Shown here piece after piece: positions 41,588 through 50,266 of a stretch of DNA of 64,000 bases. Every line of letters starts with the position of its first letter. The stretch's first letter is position 1. The stretch lies in assembly GCF_001651035.1 (NCBI RefSeq), contig NZ_LXRG01000110.1, positions 1 through 64,000 on the forward strand. The letters run 5' to 3'. The notes beneath the pieces are model-generated. The model ran no database searches, was not told the origin of the DNA, and saw only the letters and a program-made list of their open reading frames with translations. The position numbers and the translations under genes were made by a program. The DNA is from Halomonas sp. ALS9 (GTDB lineage: Bacteria; Pseudomonadota; Gammaproteobacteria; Pseudomonadales; Halomonadaceae).

Positions 41588-42111
41588 GGGCGTTTCTCTA
41601 ACTCATTCACGCGGAACAGCAGATCCACCTGGCGTGCCATGTTGTCGACGATGGCCGCCGCGTTGGCGGTGTACTGTTCGCCCCAAGCGGCCAGCGACAG
41701 GTTCGCGCCGGTGCCTTCCACGGTGACGGATTCAGCGGGCAGGGCGTCCAGGCGTAAATCGAATGCCAGCAGCAGCGGTACCGCGTTGGAGATGTAGGCC
41801 AGCGGCTGGGTGTCAGACCAGACCGCGAGCAGGGTGCCGTCTTCCAGAAAGAAGCCCACTTCATGCACCCAGAACTCGGGGCCATCGCCATCGACCACGC
41901 CGGTGAGGTGGATTTGGTGGGCGCTGACGCGTTGGCCATCGGCGATGCTGACCCGCCTGCGTTCGTTGACCAGCTTGAATTCGTTCTTGCTGGGGTTGCG
42001 GGCGTTGTCGCCGATGGCGATATGCGTAATACGTGCGGCCAGGCCATCGCTTTCGGCATTGAATACGGCGGCGAGGCCCGCCGTGGTAATCACGGGTACC
42101 AGCGCTGTCAT
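41584..42111 (-). CDS. Tail fibre H N-terminal (tail-collar) protein
   Basis: 175 residues. MTALVPVITTAGLAAVFNAE, then ITHIAIGDNAR and FFLEDGTLLAVWSDT match the N-terminal domain of P2 gpH, which attaches fibres to the baseplate. P2 gpH has over 650 residues; here the fibre is split over four or five small genes. It overlaps gpI by 4 nt. Confidence 0.8.
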   Translation of the reverse strand: MTALVPVITTAGLAAVFNAESDGLAARITHIAIGDNARNPSKNEFKLVNERRRVSIADGQRVSAHQIHLTGVVDGDGPEFWVHEVGFFLEDGTLLAVWSDTQPLAYISNAVPLLLAFDLRLDALPAESVTVEGTGANLSLAAWGEQYTANAAAIVDNMARQVDLLFRVNELEKRP

Positions 42112-43058
42112 GTGGTGCTCTCCATGGTGTGATGAGTAACGGCAAATCCGCGACAGGCACCGGCGACGAGCAACGATGCTGCCGGGAGGTTGGCCTGGGC
42201 CACAGAATCGGGCAGGACGGTATCGGGTGCGTTGGCCATAAGCCGACGAGTGACGGCAAGCCCGCGATAGGCACCGGCGACTAACAGCGATGCCGCCGGT
42301 AGGTTGGCTTGGGCCACAGAATCAGGCAGGTCGGTATCGGGTGCGTTGGCCATGAGCCGACGAGTGACGGCAAGCCCGCGGTAGGCGCTGATAATGGCGA
42401 GCCATGCTGGTGAAAGCGTGGCGTCAGCCGTTGCCTGTGCCGCGCGGCGAGTCAATCCACCGGCCTGATGAATTGACGTCACGGCCACGTCGGCGGCGAT
42501 CTCAAGTGGCGGTTGGGTTGGGCGGGCATCGTTGCGGGCTAAACCGGCGGCACGCTGGGCGCTGGCCACGCCAACACGGCCAGGGCCGAAGTCAGCGGAA
42601 AGATCGAACATATAGTGGCTGCGCAGGTTCTTGGCGCTTTGAATGGCGTGGTGAATCTGCTGGTAAAAGCTGCCGCTGAGCTGGTCGGCGATCTCGCGGT
42701 TATCGTTCAGGTGCAGCCGGGCGCGGAAGGTGCCGGGCCGGGTGGTGGGCTGTTGTTCAAACCATTCGGTTAGGGTGACTTTAATGCCCATGGCGGCCAG
42801 GGCTTTTTCCACCGCTAAGCGGGTGCCCTTGATGCGGTGTACGGCAAAGCTTTCGGCGATCACGGCGCGCTTGGTGGCTTCTGGCCAGTCGGCTTCCCAG
42901 ACATCCACCGAAAACGCCCAGGCCAGAAACGGCAGCAGCTCCGCCGGGCAGGTGGCCGGGTTCCATAGCGTGCGCAGCGGTACCGACAGGGCCAGCGGGT
43001 GCGAGGCGGCAACGCGGGCTTCCAGCGGGCTACGGTTGGGCGGTAACAGGTGGATCAT
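42108..43058 (-). CDS. I: Baseplate protein I with repeated C-terminal extension
   Basis: 316 residues, clearly longer than P2 gpI (about 176). The N-terminal 180 residues match the family (MIHLLPPNRSPLEARVA, then RTLWNPATCPAELLPFLAWAF and FVHRIKGT-type segment). The extension contains 38-residue tandem repeats (225-262 and 263-300, then a 16-residue partial copy), each AYRGLAVTRRLMANAPDT plus LPDSVAQANLPAASLLVAG. It may help fibre attachment. Confidence 0.88.
   Translation of the reverse strand: MIHLLPPNRSPLEARVAASHPLALSVPLRTLWNPATCPAELLPFLAWAFSVDVWEADWPEATKRAVIAESFAVHRIKGTRLAVEKALAAMGIKVTLTEWFEQQPTTRPGTFRARLHLNDNREIADQLSGSFYQQIHHAIQSAKNLRSHYMFDLSADFGPGRVGVASAQRAAGLARNDARPTQPPLEIAADVAVTSIHQAGGLTRRAAQATADATLSPAWLAIISAYRGLAVTRRLMANAPDTDLPDSVAQANLPAASLLVAGAYRGLAVTRRLMANAPDTVLPDSVAQANLPAASLLVAGACRGFAVTHHTMESTT
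42111..42386 (-). repeat. 114-bp tandem repeats inside gene I
   Basis: 42273-42386 and 42159-42272 are nearly identical 114-bp units, followed by a partial third (42111-42158) that ends the gene. In-frame length makes repeat number changes tolerable. Confidence 0.85.
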
Positions 43059-43954
43059 GGCAGCCGCTCCGTGGTGATGTGAATCGCGGTGCAGCGGGGC
43101 GCTTGGTGTGGTTGGCTGCGTAGATCCTGCCAGTTGCGCAGGGTGACGTTTTCCACCCCTTGCACGGTAAGTGCGGCGCTAATGCCGGAACGGGTCACCC
43201 AGGTGCCCAGCTTGTAGCGGGCGTCGGTGTAGGTGTTGAGTTCTCGGCGCGCTTCCTCGATCACCAGTTCGGCATCGGGGCCGGGGCGCAGGGTCAGCGT
43301 GGCGTTGATGGTGTAGTCGACCCGGTCGGCGGGCTGCAGGGTGAGCCGGTCGGTCAGCGGCCGGAAGGGTTCCAGGTAGTCGCGCACGGTGTTGAGCAGT
43401 TCAGGTGTGGCGATGCCGTCGTTTTGGCGCGATAGCACGGTCAGCACCACATCCACCGGTTCGGGACTTTCCACCGCCACATCGCGCACATCGGGGTGGG
43501 CGGCCGCGGCGTGGAATTGGTAAGCGCCTACCGGCCCGGCAACGGATAGCCCTTCGAAGGCGAGCTGGATACGGGCGCGAAAGTCGCGGTCGTGCTCAAA
43601 CGTGGGCGGTACCGGCGGCACGGCGTTGGGGTCGCCGGGGTCGAGCATCAAGCGGGTGACTTGGAAATTAGCGCCCATTTGGTCAAGGTCGCCCCCGGCA
43701 GCGTAGGCCAGCATCACGGCGCGCGCGGCGTCGTTGATGCGTTCGCGCAGCAGCAGTTCACGGTAGGCGTTTTCCTGCAGCAGCTTGGTGAGCGGTTCGC
43801 TTTCAAGGGCGAGGGTGTTGGCTAATTCTTCCCGTTCGTCGCTGGGGGTGAGTTCCAACAGGCGCGCTTTGCGCTCGCTAAGCAGCGCTTCAAAATCCAG
43901 CGGCTCAATCACATCCGGCGGGGTGATCTGGGAGAGGTCGATGGGGGTGCTCAT
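43055..43954 (-). CDS. J: Baseplate assembly protein J
   Basis: 299 residues matching P2 gpJ: LSQITPPDVIEPLDFEALL at the start, then ARAVMLAYAAGGDLDQMGA and TVLSRQNDGIATPELL. Forms the baseplate wedge, homologous to T4 gp6. It overlaps W and I by 4 nt each. Confidence 0.94.
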   Translation of the reverse strand: MSTPIDLSQITPPDVIEPLDFEALLSERKARLLELTPSDEREELANTLALESEPLTKLLQENAYRELLLRERINDAARAVMLAYAAGGDLDQMGANFQVTRLMLDPGDPNAVPPVPPTFEHDRDFRARIQLAFEGLSVAGPVGAYQFHAAAAHPDVRDVAVESPEPVDVVLTVLSRQNDGIATPELLNTVRDYLEPFRPLTDRLTLQPADRVDYTINATLTLRPGPDAELVIEEARRELNTYTDARYKLGTWVTRSGISAALTVQGVENVTLRNWQDLRSQPHQAPRCTAIHITTERLP

Positions 43955-44289
43955 GTGAACGGTACCTCCACATGGAAGCGCTGTCCGTCGTGGGTTTGGG
44001 CGTCAATTTCCAGCCAGGCGCGGCCGTGCTGGCTGGCATCTAACTGGCGGTTAACGCGCAGCACCCGCACCCGGGGCTCCCAGCGGGTAATGGCCATCAC
44101 GCTGGCGGCGTAGGCTTGCAGCAAGGTGGTGTCGTTAAGCGGCTGATCGATCAGTTCCGGCAGCAAGGAGCCGTACTCCCGGCGCATCACGCGGGTGCCA
44201 ATGGGCGTGGTGAGAATGTCGCGGATGCTTTGCTGGATATGGGCCAGCCCGCTGACCAAGTGGCCGTTTGAGGTGCGCATGCCTGCCAT
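43951..44289 (-). CDS. W: Baseplate wedge protein W
   Basis: 112 residues matching P2 gpW (T4 gp25 family): IRDILTTPIGTRVMRREYGS and ITRWEPRVRVLRV are hallmarks. The ATG at 44289 immediately follows the PAAR stop. A longer frame would run into the PAAR gene. Confidence 0.92.
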   Translation of the reverse strand: MAGMRTSNGHLVSGLAHIQQSIRDILTTPIGTRVMRREYGSLLPELIDQPLNDTTLLQAYAASVMAITRWEPRVRVLRVNRQLDASQHGRAWLEIDAQTHDGQRFHVEVPFT

Positions 44290-44291
44290 GG

Positions 44292-44567
44292 TTAGCCCCC
44301 TACAAACACATTGGGCGAGCCGGTGGCCACCAGCGAACCGCAAGCGACTGGGTCGCTCACGCGGCCCTTGGGGCGGCCGTTGACGAATACCGTTTTGGAG
44401 CCCGCTGCCAAGACCGATTCATGGGAGCAGTGACGCGCCCAGGCATCGGCCACCCGGTGGCTGGGGATGCGGTTCACAAACACATTGGGCGAGCCTGATA
44501 CCGACGGCCGTGGTGAGCACGAGCCGTGGCCGGTACATATATCGCCTTGGCGGGTAGCCGCGGGCAT
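44292..44567 (-). CDS. PAAR-domain spike tip protein
   Basis: 91 residues of PAAR repeats: RQGDICTGHGSC, SPNVFVNRIPSHRV, SKTVFVNGRPKGRV and SPNVFVGG. It caps the gpV spike and binds a metal ion with His/Cys. In P2 the spike tip is part of gpV; a separate PAAR gene between V and W is found in related phages. Confidence 0.93.
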   Translation of the reverse strand: MPAATRQGDICTGHGSCSPRPSVSGSPNVFVNRIPSHRVADAWARHCSHESVLAAGSKTVFVNGRPKGRVSDPVACGSLVATGSPNVFVGG

Positions 44568-44577
44568 GGGCGTTCTC

Positions 44578-44958
44578 CTAGGGCATCGGCGTGGGGTTAG
44601 TCATTTCCACGCGGACGTTGTCGAGCTGTTCCGATTGCTTGAGCGCGTTAAGCATGGCGGCGCGGCTTAGGCCGCCATCGCCTGGGGGCTTGGGCCTTGT
44701 ATGAATACCGAGCTGATCATTGGTGGCGTGCTCAAACAGCTGCTGGGCCACCTGCTTCAACTGGAACTGCTGTTCAACGAGCAGGCCAAGGCTTGGCTTT
44801 TCGCCTTCCGGCTCAACGCCGCTTTCTTTGGGCGCTTGGGTGTAAAACGCTTCACGAATCAGCGTTAGCTCTTCATGTATCTGTTTGCCGACGGCAATCA
44901 TCTGGTCAAAGTGGCTGCTGTAGTCGATAGCGCCTTCGCTGCTCGTGCTGGATTCCAT
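44578..44958 (-). CDS. Hypothetical tail-operon protein
   Basis: 126 residues, helical and acidic (SSHFDQMIAVGKQIHEELTL, LLVEQQFQLKQVAQQLFEH). Lies between V and the PAAR gene. No family recognised; position suggests a baseplate or spike accessory. Confidence 0.6.
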   Translation of the reverse strand: MESSTSSEGAIDYSSHFDQMIAVGKQIHEELTLIREAFYTQAPKESGVEPEGEKPSLGLLVEQQFQLKQVAQQLFEHATNDQLGIHTRPKPPGDGGLSRAAMLNALKQSEQLDNVRVEMTNPTPMP

Positions 44959-44981
44959 GCATCCCCCTGGTTGTTATTAAC

Positions 44982-45458
44982 TCAGTTTTCGTAGATGTTG
45001 CGGCCTTTAAGGTGCATATCGCCGCTGGCGGTAATGCGTATCTCACCGGTGGCGTTGATGGTGATATCGCCGGGGATATTGACCTTCAAATGATGCTCAA
45101 CGTGGTGGTAGTCGATGACCGCGCCGTCGGGCATCACGGCGTGGAAGTGGTCGCCGTTGTCGCTGGGGGCGGGGTGTAGGCCACGAAACAGGCCGGTAAG
45201 TACCACGCCTGCATTGAGATCCCCACCGGGAGAAATAACGATGGCCTGCTCATCGACAGTGGGTGGGCACCAGGTGCGTGTGGTACCCGCGCGGCTTTCG
45301 ATCCAGTGCAGCCAGCCGGTGGTGATCTCGCCAATATCGACCCGCACGCGGGGCGGTACCGGCGGCACGGCATCGGGATTGCCATAATCCACCTCGGCGA
45401 TGGTGCCGATGCGAATCAGGTTGGCGATAAGGCGTTTAAGTTCGGCGACGTTGTTCAT
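44982..45458 (-). CDS. V: Baseplate spike protein V
   Basis: 158 residues matching P2 gpV: VAELKRLIANLIRIGTIAEVD, an OB-fold with RVDIGEITTGWLHWIESRAG, and the triple-stranded beta-helix end (VNIPGDITINATGEI, ITASGDMHLKG). It punctures the outer membrane. P2 gpV has 211 residues; the tip here is provided by the PAAR protein. First gene of its operon. Confidence 0.93.
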   Translation of the reverse strand: MNNVAELKRLIANLIRIGTIAEVDYGNPDAVPPVPPRVRVDIGEITTGWLHWIESRAGTTRTWCPPTVDEQAIVISPGGDLNAGVVLTGLFRGLHPAPSDNGDHFHAVMPDGAVIDYHHVEHHLKVNIPGDITINATGEIRITASGDMHLKGRNIYEN

Positions 45459-45504
45459 GCCGCCAATGGTGGAAGCGTTACGCGCGGATGGGTAGCGGCG
45501 GGCG

Positions 45505-45526
45505 TTGTGCGGGGTGGCTAGGACAA
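45505..45526. promoter_or_regulatory. Late-operon element upstream of V
   Basis: TTGTGC-N10-GGACAA on the plus strand, an imperfect dyad; it shares extended sequence with the FI element. Located between the S stop and the V start, 57 bp from the V ATG to its centre. The equivalent site in P2 is promoter PV, activated by Ogr. Confidence 0.75.
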
Positions 45527-45536
45527 GTGACGGTGT

Positions 45537-45992
45537 TTAGGTGGGCGGCGTGAGGTGGTTGAGCACGCTGTCGGCGATGCGTTCGCTGTCGGCCGGGGTA
45601 ATACCCACTAGCTCCCGGCGGGCGTATTGGTGTTGTGGGCCGCCTTTCTCGACGCGGTCGCGCAGGCCGTAGTGGTGTACGCGGGCGATGCGGTTGATGT
45701 GGCCTATAAACCCCACGGAGGCTTCGTCGGCGTTGGTTTTGATCTTGAGGTATTTAGCGGTGCGCAGTTTGGTGAACATCGCTTTGCGGCGGATGGCTCC
45801 GCTGCGGCCGCGTAGTTGGGTGCGCGGTTCATAGGGCGTACCGTCGGGGTTGGTTTGCGCTTTGATGCGGTTGCGGTTGGCGATACGCAGATCCCGCGCG
45901 ACTTCCCTTGCCAGTACGCGGCGCTCTTTGGGGCTGAGCTTATTGATCAGCGGCGTTAGCCAGCTTTCCAGCTGTTGGAGGTCGTCGCTCAT
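45537..45992 (-). CDS. S: Tail completion protein S
   Basis: 151 residues, the size of P2 gpS (150). LESWLTPLINKLSPKERRVLAREVARDLR and the C-terminal VHHYGLRDRV segment (split by the ring of basic residues) match. The ATG at 45992 overlaps the R stop (ATGA). Joins tail to head. Confidence 0.92.
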   Translation of the reverse strand: MSDDLQQLESWLTPLINKLSPKERRVLAREVARDLRIANRNRIKAQTNPDGTPYEPRTQLRGRSGAIRRKAMFTKLRTAKYLKIKTNADEASVGFIGHINRIARVHHYGLRDRVEKGGPQHQYARRELVGITPADSERIADSVLNHLTPPT

Positions 45993-46483
45993 TCGCCGCC
46001 GCCTGGGCTTTGCCATTGGCTTTTGAGCTGGTGTTCTGCATCGCTTGGGCCTTTGACGTACAGCTGCCAGCTTTTCGCCGGGCAGGCGTCAATGGGGTAT
46101 TCCGGCATGCGGTGTTCTGAGTCTATGCGGCCGGTTTCACAATTCACCTTGGCAACGACGCGCTCGGTTAGGCGCACGGTGATGGCCAAATCCCAACTGG
46201 TGTTATTGAGGATCTCGGCTTCCAGCTGGACGGCTTCGTCGGGATCGAGATCTGGTTGGTAGCTGTTGAGCCACTGGAGCAACGGCACCATCACGGTATC
46301 GAGTGAGCCACTGTAGTCGGTGATGATGATGTGGGCGTCGACGGTGTATTGGTGGCTCAGGTTCTGGCCCCTGGCGAACTTGATCTTGCCGTCGTTCACG
46401 AAGGTGTGAAGCTGTTCGGGGTTACGTGCCAATTTAGGGACACTAGCGATTAAATGCGCCCTTAGGTGCTGTAATTTGATCAT
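45989..46483 (-). CDS. R: Tail completion protein R
   Basis: 164 residues matching P2 gpR (155): KLQHLRAHLIASVPKLARNP at the start, YTVDAHIIITDYSG and the hydrophobic QLYVKG end. The ATG at 46483 follows AGGAAGG. Overlaps S by 4 nt. Confidence 0.92.
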   Translation of the reverse strand: MIKLQHLRAHLIASVPKLARNPEQLHTFVNDGKIKFARGQNLSHQYTVDAHIIITDYSGSLDTVMVPLLQWLNSYQPDLDPDEAVQLEAEILNNTSWDLAITVRLTERVVAKVNCETGRIDSEHRMPEYPIDACPAKSWQLYVKGPSDAEHQLKSQWQSPGGGE

Positions 46484-46734
46484 TGTGAGCCTTCCTGGTG
46501 GCAAATGATGATGGCATCCACTTCGGCGGCGCACTGTGCCCAGGCGGCTTCGGTGCGCTCCAGCTGCAGGTGCAGTTCGCCGTTGGTGTGCGGGTTACTC
46601 GCGGGCAGGCTGCAGGGGCTGGGTGTCGCGCACTGATTGATCGTAATCACGGGCACCGGTGACGGCGGGGCGCTTGCGCAGCCGGATAACAGCGCTAGGC
46701 AGACGAGTGTTGGCCCAATTGCGTAGCGTGGCAT
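46480..46734 (-). CDS. lysC: Outer-membrane spanin subunit (Rz1/LysC-like lipoprotein)
   Basis: 84 residues with a signal peptide and lipobox LLSGC, then a Pro-rich segment (SAPPSPVPVI) and a helical end. Much of it is coded within the Rz-like gene in another frame, the classic embedded spanin layout. It links to the inner subunit to fuse the membranes in the last lysis step. Confidence 0.82.
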   Translation of the reverse strand: MPRYAIGPTLVCLALLSGCASAPPSPVPVITINQCATPSPCSLPASNPHTNGELHLQLERTEAAWAQCAAEVDAIIICHQEGSQ

Positions 46735-47017
46735 TTTCACGGTGGAGTTCCTCAATGGTGGCCAGGCGGTTGGCGGCGGTGTGGCTAAGTACGGCCTGCT
46801 GTTCTGCCAGGGCGCGGCGCTGGGCTTCCAGGCGGCGGGCGTTCTCCCAAAGCGCGTCGATAATCACCAGGCTTTTCTGTTCCCGGTAGTGAGATTCAGC
46901 CAGCTGCTGTTCGGCCAATTCGGCGCGGGCATCCGCAGCGGTGCTGCGTTGCCACAGCGCCCAGGTGACCAGCACCACCAGCAGCAGAATGGCCAGGGCG
47001 GCGAGCAGGCGGTTCAT
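46595..47017 (-). CDS. lysB: Inner-membrane spanin subunit (Rz/LysB-like)
   Basis: 140 residues with an N-terminal membrane helix (LLAALAILLLVVLVTWALW) and a long periplasmic coiled coil (ADARAELAEQQLAESHY..., QRRALAEQQAVL). The ATG at 47017 overlaps the lysozyme stop (ATGA). The longer frame from 47050 is less likely. Confidence 0.85.
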   Translation of the reverse strand: MNRLLAALAILLLVVLVTWALWQRSTAADARAELAEQQLAESHYREQKSLVIIDALWENARRLEAQRRALAEQQAVLSHTAANRLATIEELHRENATLRNWANTRLPSAVIRLRKRPAVTGARDYDQSVRDTQPLQPARE

Positions 47018-47499
47018 GGGGTGGCTTCCTCTTTGATGCCTTCCAGGCACAATTCACGTTCCGTGGCGCGGCGTTTGATCAGACCGTTTAGCTGCCTGCC
47101 CCCGGCGTATACCCAGCGGCTTAGCTCGTGGCAGGCGCCGCGTAGGTCGCCAGCGTTGAGTTTGCGCAGCAGGGTGGAGCGGGCGAAGGCGCCTTCCCCT
47201 ACGTTGTAAACAAACGAAGCCAGCGCGGCCCGTGTGGGCGGCGGCAATTCGACCTGGGCGCGGCGATCCACGGCGGCAAAGGCAGTGCCTAGATCCGCCT
47301 GTAGCAGTTGGGTGCATTGCGCCTGACTAAGCGTTTGTCCCATGCGCGCCGTGGCGGTGTGGCCATAGCAGATAGTGGCGATGCCGACCGGGTCGCGGTA
47401 GGCGGTGGGTTCATACCCTTCGTAGTAGGAGACCACGGCGGTGGCAATGCTGAGCGTCCCGGCGGTGGCTCCAATGGCCATGCGGCGTTTAAGACTCAC
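47014..47499 (-). CDS. SAR-type endolysin (GH24 lysozyme)
   Basis: 161 residues. The catalytic triad spacing E-x8-D-x5-T is met by E27, D36 and T42 (YYEGYEPTAYRDPVGIATICYGHT in two parts), and ALASFVYNVGEGAFARSTLL is typical GH24. The weakly hydrophobic N terminus (AIGATAGTLSIATAVVS, 8-24) is a signal-arrest-release sequence, so export uses Sec and activation follows membrane depolarisation. Confidence 0.92.
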   Translation of the reverse strand: MSLKRRMAIGATAGTLSIATAVVSYYEGYEPTAYRDPVGIATICYGHTATARMGQTLSQAQCTQLLQADLGTAFAAVDRRAQVELPPPTRAALASFVYNVGEGAFARSTLLRKLNAGDLRGACHELSRWVYAGGRQLNGLIKRRATERELCLEGIKEEATP

Positions 47500-47692
47500 G
47501 GCGACGCCTCCAGTAGGCCCGTAGGCGGGTTAGGTAGCGCGGCAGCAGCAAGCCGATTTGCAGCGCCAAGTAGAGCAGCGTTAGCACCGTGACCCAGTCG
47601 GCGGGTGTCATGCCGCCCATGTGCAGCAGCGAGACGACGGCCGGCGGGGCGACTTTGACGCCCTCAGTGGTGATTTCATACGGGTGGCTCAT
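47489..47692 (-). CDS. Putative holin
   Basis: 67 residues with one clear membrane helix (DWVTVLTLLYLALQIGLLLP) and an Arg-rich C terminus (RYLTRLRAYWRRRRE). It overlaps the endolysin start and lies where P2 has holin Y. With a SAR endolysin a small pinholin would suffice. Assignment is by position and topology. Confidence 0.7.
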   Translation of the reverse strand: MSHPYEITTEGVKVAPPAVVSLLHMGGMTPADWVTVLTLLYLALQIGLLLPRYLTRLRAYWRRRRES

Positions 47693-47699
47693 GAGCTCC

Positions 47700-47912
47700 T
47701 CAGTTCCAAAGTTGGAGTGGCGGTTGGGTTGCGCGGGCGTCGGGCGGTGGCGGTAACGTGACCGGAGTGCCTTCGCGCAGGACTGGCCCCTGATTCACCA
47801 GGTGTGGGTTTAGCTGCAGCGCCTGCTCGGTGATATCGGCGGTTTTGCCGTAGACGCGGTAGAGCAGGGCGTCGAGGGTTTCGCCCTGGTGGGCGTGGGC
47901 CACGCGCTTCAT
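47700..47912 (-). CDS. X: Tail protein X (LysM-like)
   Basis: 70 residues matching P2 gpX: GETLDALLYRVYGKTADITE, then ALQLNPHLVNQGPVLREGT, a LysM-like fold in the tail. Overlaps L by 4 nt. Confidence 0.93.
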   Translation of the reverse strand: MKRVAHAHQGETLDALLYRVYGKTADITEQALQLNPHLVNQGPVLREGTPVTLPPPPDARATQPPLQLWN

Positions 47913-48370
47913 ATCAGCTCGACCGTGGTGTGTTGGCGGCCGACTAATTCAGCGATGGCCCAGCGGGCATCGGCGCGATAGTCGTCGGCGGCCAGGTCTT
48001 TGGCTTCACCGCGTTCGTCGCCTTTGCCGGTGGCGGAGGCGTCGCGGTAGCGCTCCAAAAGATCCGCTTGGGCTTGGGCATACACGGCACGCGTGTAAAG
48101 CAACTGGATATCACCGGGCGATTGCCAGGGTTCCGGCGGTATGGCATCGCAGGCCATGCGGCCCGCCTGCTGGTGGGCGTGCTGGTAGTTGGCCAACTGG
48201 CGGTTAACATCGGCCACGGCGGCGCGCAGTGATTGCCGGATGCGCGGCGGCGTGACGTTGTGCACGCGCTCCTCTTCGCGGAAGTCGTTGGGGTCGATAT
48301 CCGGCCAGAAGCCGTTGTTGATGATGGTTTCCAGCGTGGGGCTGGGGGAATTGGTGCCGTATCCGATCAT
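47909..48370 (-). CDS. L: Head completion protein L
   Basis: 153 residues matching P2 gpL: NNGFWPDIDPNDFREEERV, then TPPRIRQSLRAAVADVNRQL and LLYTRAVYAQAQADLLERY. Stabilises filled heads at the portal. Confidence 0.94.
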   Translation of the reverse strand: MIGYGTNSPSPTLETIINNGFWPDIDPNDFREEERVHNVTPPRIRQSLRAAVADVNRQLANYQHAHQQAGRMACDAIPPEPWQSPGDIQLLYTRAVYAQAQADLLERYRDASATGKGDERGEAKDLAADDYRADARWAIAELVGRQHTTVELI

Positions 48371-48472
48371 GGTGGCTGCCGTATTTAAGAAGGGGGTGGA
48401 CTGCTTTGCGCGAGGCTAAAAGCCCTTGCTCAGCAGTGCCCCCTTGCCGTCGGGGTGCGACTCGGTTGGCGA

Positions 48473-49153
48473 TCAGGCGGTGGCCTGGTCGCCCTGTTTT
48501 TTGATCAGGCGTTCCAGTTGCTGGATGTCTTGCTTCACGCCAATGCGTTCATCCAGGGCTAACGCTTCTTTGAGCTGGGCCAGCGCGCTTTGGGGATCTT
48601 CGGCGGCGCGCAGGGCGTAGCCATAGGCCTTGTGTAGCTTGGCTTTGATCTCATCGTGCATATCGTGGCCATCGACAATGGCGGCGGCGCGGGCCATGAC
48701 GTTGGCCAGGGCGTCGGCATCGGCACCTTCCTTGGCCAGGGCGCTTTTGACGCCTTCAGCGATCTCTTCGGCGAGGATGCTGACGGTGTCCCGGGCGTAG
48801 CGGTCGGGGGTGTCGATGTTGTGTTTCACGGCATAGGCGCCAATCGCTAGGGCTTTTTCAAAATCCCCCACGTCGATGCACCAGACCATCATGGTCATCA
48901 GCACATCGTCTTTGGCGCCGTTGCCTTCGCTTAGTACGCCGTCGATGTAGGGCAGAAATTCCGGCAGCAGCTCGCGCTTTTTCTCGATTTTGGCCTGGAT
49001 CGATTTAATGCTTTTCAGCGTGCGGGTGGCTTCATAGAGCGCGCGGGCGTGGAGCTCGTACTGCTCGCCTGCCTGCTGTTGGCCGGGGGTGGCAGCGCCC
49101 GCCGCTTTCGCGGCGGACACTTGCTCAAAATGCTTTCGGGCTGGGCTTTTCAT
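48473..49153 (-). CDS. M: Terminase small subunit M
   Basis: 226 residues matching P2 gpM: SPARKHFEQVSAAKAAG at the start, LPEFLPYIDGVLSEG and MMVWCIDVGDFEKAL. With gpP it cuts at cos and packages DNA. 9 nt downstream of N. Confidence 0.94.
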   Translation of the reverse strand: MKSPARKHFEQVSAAKAAGAATPGQQQAGEQYELHARALYEATRTLKSIKSIQAKIEKKRELLPEFLPYIDGVLSEGNGAKDDVLMTMMVWCIDVGDFEKALAIGAYAVKHNIDTPDRYARDTVSILAEEIAEGVKSALAKEGADADALANVMARAAAIVDGHDMHDEIKAKLHKAYGYALRAAEDPQSALAQLKEALALDERIGVKQDIQQLERLIKKQGDQATA

Positions 49154-49162
49154 CGGTTCCCC

Positions 49163-50212
49163 TTATTCTGCAAATTCGATGTTTTCGACCAGGCAGCCGA
49201 AGCCGTAATCCTCAACCACATAGGCGTCGTTGCTGGATTCGTAGTTTTCGATGCGGTTGCGCTTGGGGTTGTCGATGACATGACGGCGGCGGCTGCCCAA
49301 CTGCCAGTACAGGGAAAGGTTGTCCAGAGAGGTCACTAGCAGGGAGCCGTCGGGCACGAAGGGGGCGCGCACGGCTTGCAGGCCACCGACGCGCTTTTGG
49401 CTGACCATCATGTCCAGGTCGCGGGCTTCGCTGGGCGTTTCGGCGAACTCTTGGATCATGGGGAAGTATTTGTCGGCCAGCATTTTGCGGCCCATGATGG
49501 CCACCAGGGCGGTGTCTTCCCGGTACCAGGGGTCGATCATTTCGTTGATCACATCTGTTACTAAGGCATCCAGATTCGCATAGTCGCCCTTTATACCAAT
49601 GACCTTGCCATCGCCGTCTTCAAGCTTTCTCTTGTCGATAACAATTTTTCCCGCTGTCTTACCTTCTTTTAGTACGCGGGCGGGGGCGTGTTCGCGATAC
49701 TTCTGCAGCCAGCCCTTGTTGACGTCTTGAAGCAGCGGATTAGCAACGGGGTCGGTTTCCACGGCGGCACTGGTGCCGTTAAAGCCGACCATGATGCGAT
49801 CCAACGCCTGGCGTTTGATGATGGCGTTGCGGATACGTGCCTGAAAATCCGGGAAGCGTGACCAGGCGTCCAGCTGTGCCCAGCGAATGTGAGTATCGAA
49901 TTCGGTGCTGACACATTCGTAAGTGGTATCGCTAAGCTCGGTCACGTCGCGGGTGCTGCGGTCTTTTTCGTCGACGTTGGTGCGCCCGGCGATGGGGCCG
50001 GAGACGCCCAGGCCGACTTTCTGGCCTTTGATCTCATCCACGCCAATAACGTTGATTTGACCCAGGAAGGCGCTGGTTTCCTGCATCTTGCTTTCCAGCG
50101 TTTGCTGGACGCTTGGCTCGACGTTGAACTGCTCGCCAGTGTTGTCGACGCCGTTTAGCTGGGCTAAGCGAGTTTTGAAGGCGTTAAAGGCTTTACGGGT
50201 ATCGTTGCGCAT
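49163..50212 (-). CDS. N: Major capsid protein N
   Basis: 349 residues (P2 gpN: 357). MRNDTRKAFNAFKTRLAQLNG, split at the N terminus, then SAFLGQINVIGV-type and the C-terminal YWQLGSRRRHVIDNPKRNRIENY. In P2 its N terminus is cleaved by gpO. Confidence 0.95.
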   Translation of the reverse strand: MRNDTRKAFNAFKTRLAQLNGVDNTGEQFNVEPSVQQTLESKMQETSAFLGQINVIGVDEIKGQKVGLGVSGPIAGRTNVDEKDRSTRDVTELSDTTYECVSTEFDTHIRWAQLDAWSRFPDFQARIRNAIIKRQALDRIMVGFNGTSAAVETDPVANPLLQDVNKGWLQKYREHAPARVLKEGKTAGKIVIDKRKLEDGDGKVIGIKGDYANLDALVTDVINEMIDPWYREDTALVAIMGRKMLADKYFPMIQEFAETPSEARDLDMMVSQKRVGGLQAVRAPFVPDGSLLVTSLDNLSLYWQLGSRRRHVIDNPKRNRIENYESSNDAYVVEDYGFGCLVENIEFAE

Positions 50213-50266
50213 TGGGGTTCCTTGAAGTGGTGGCGGTGGCCCTGGTTTCTACTGGCTGGCCCGCGC

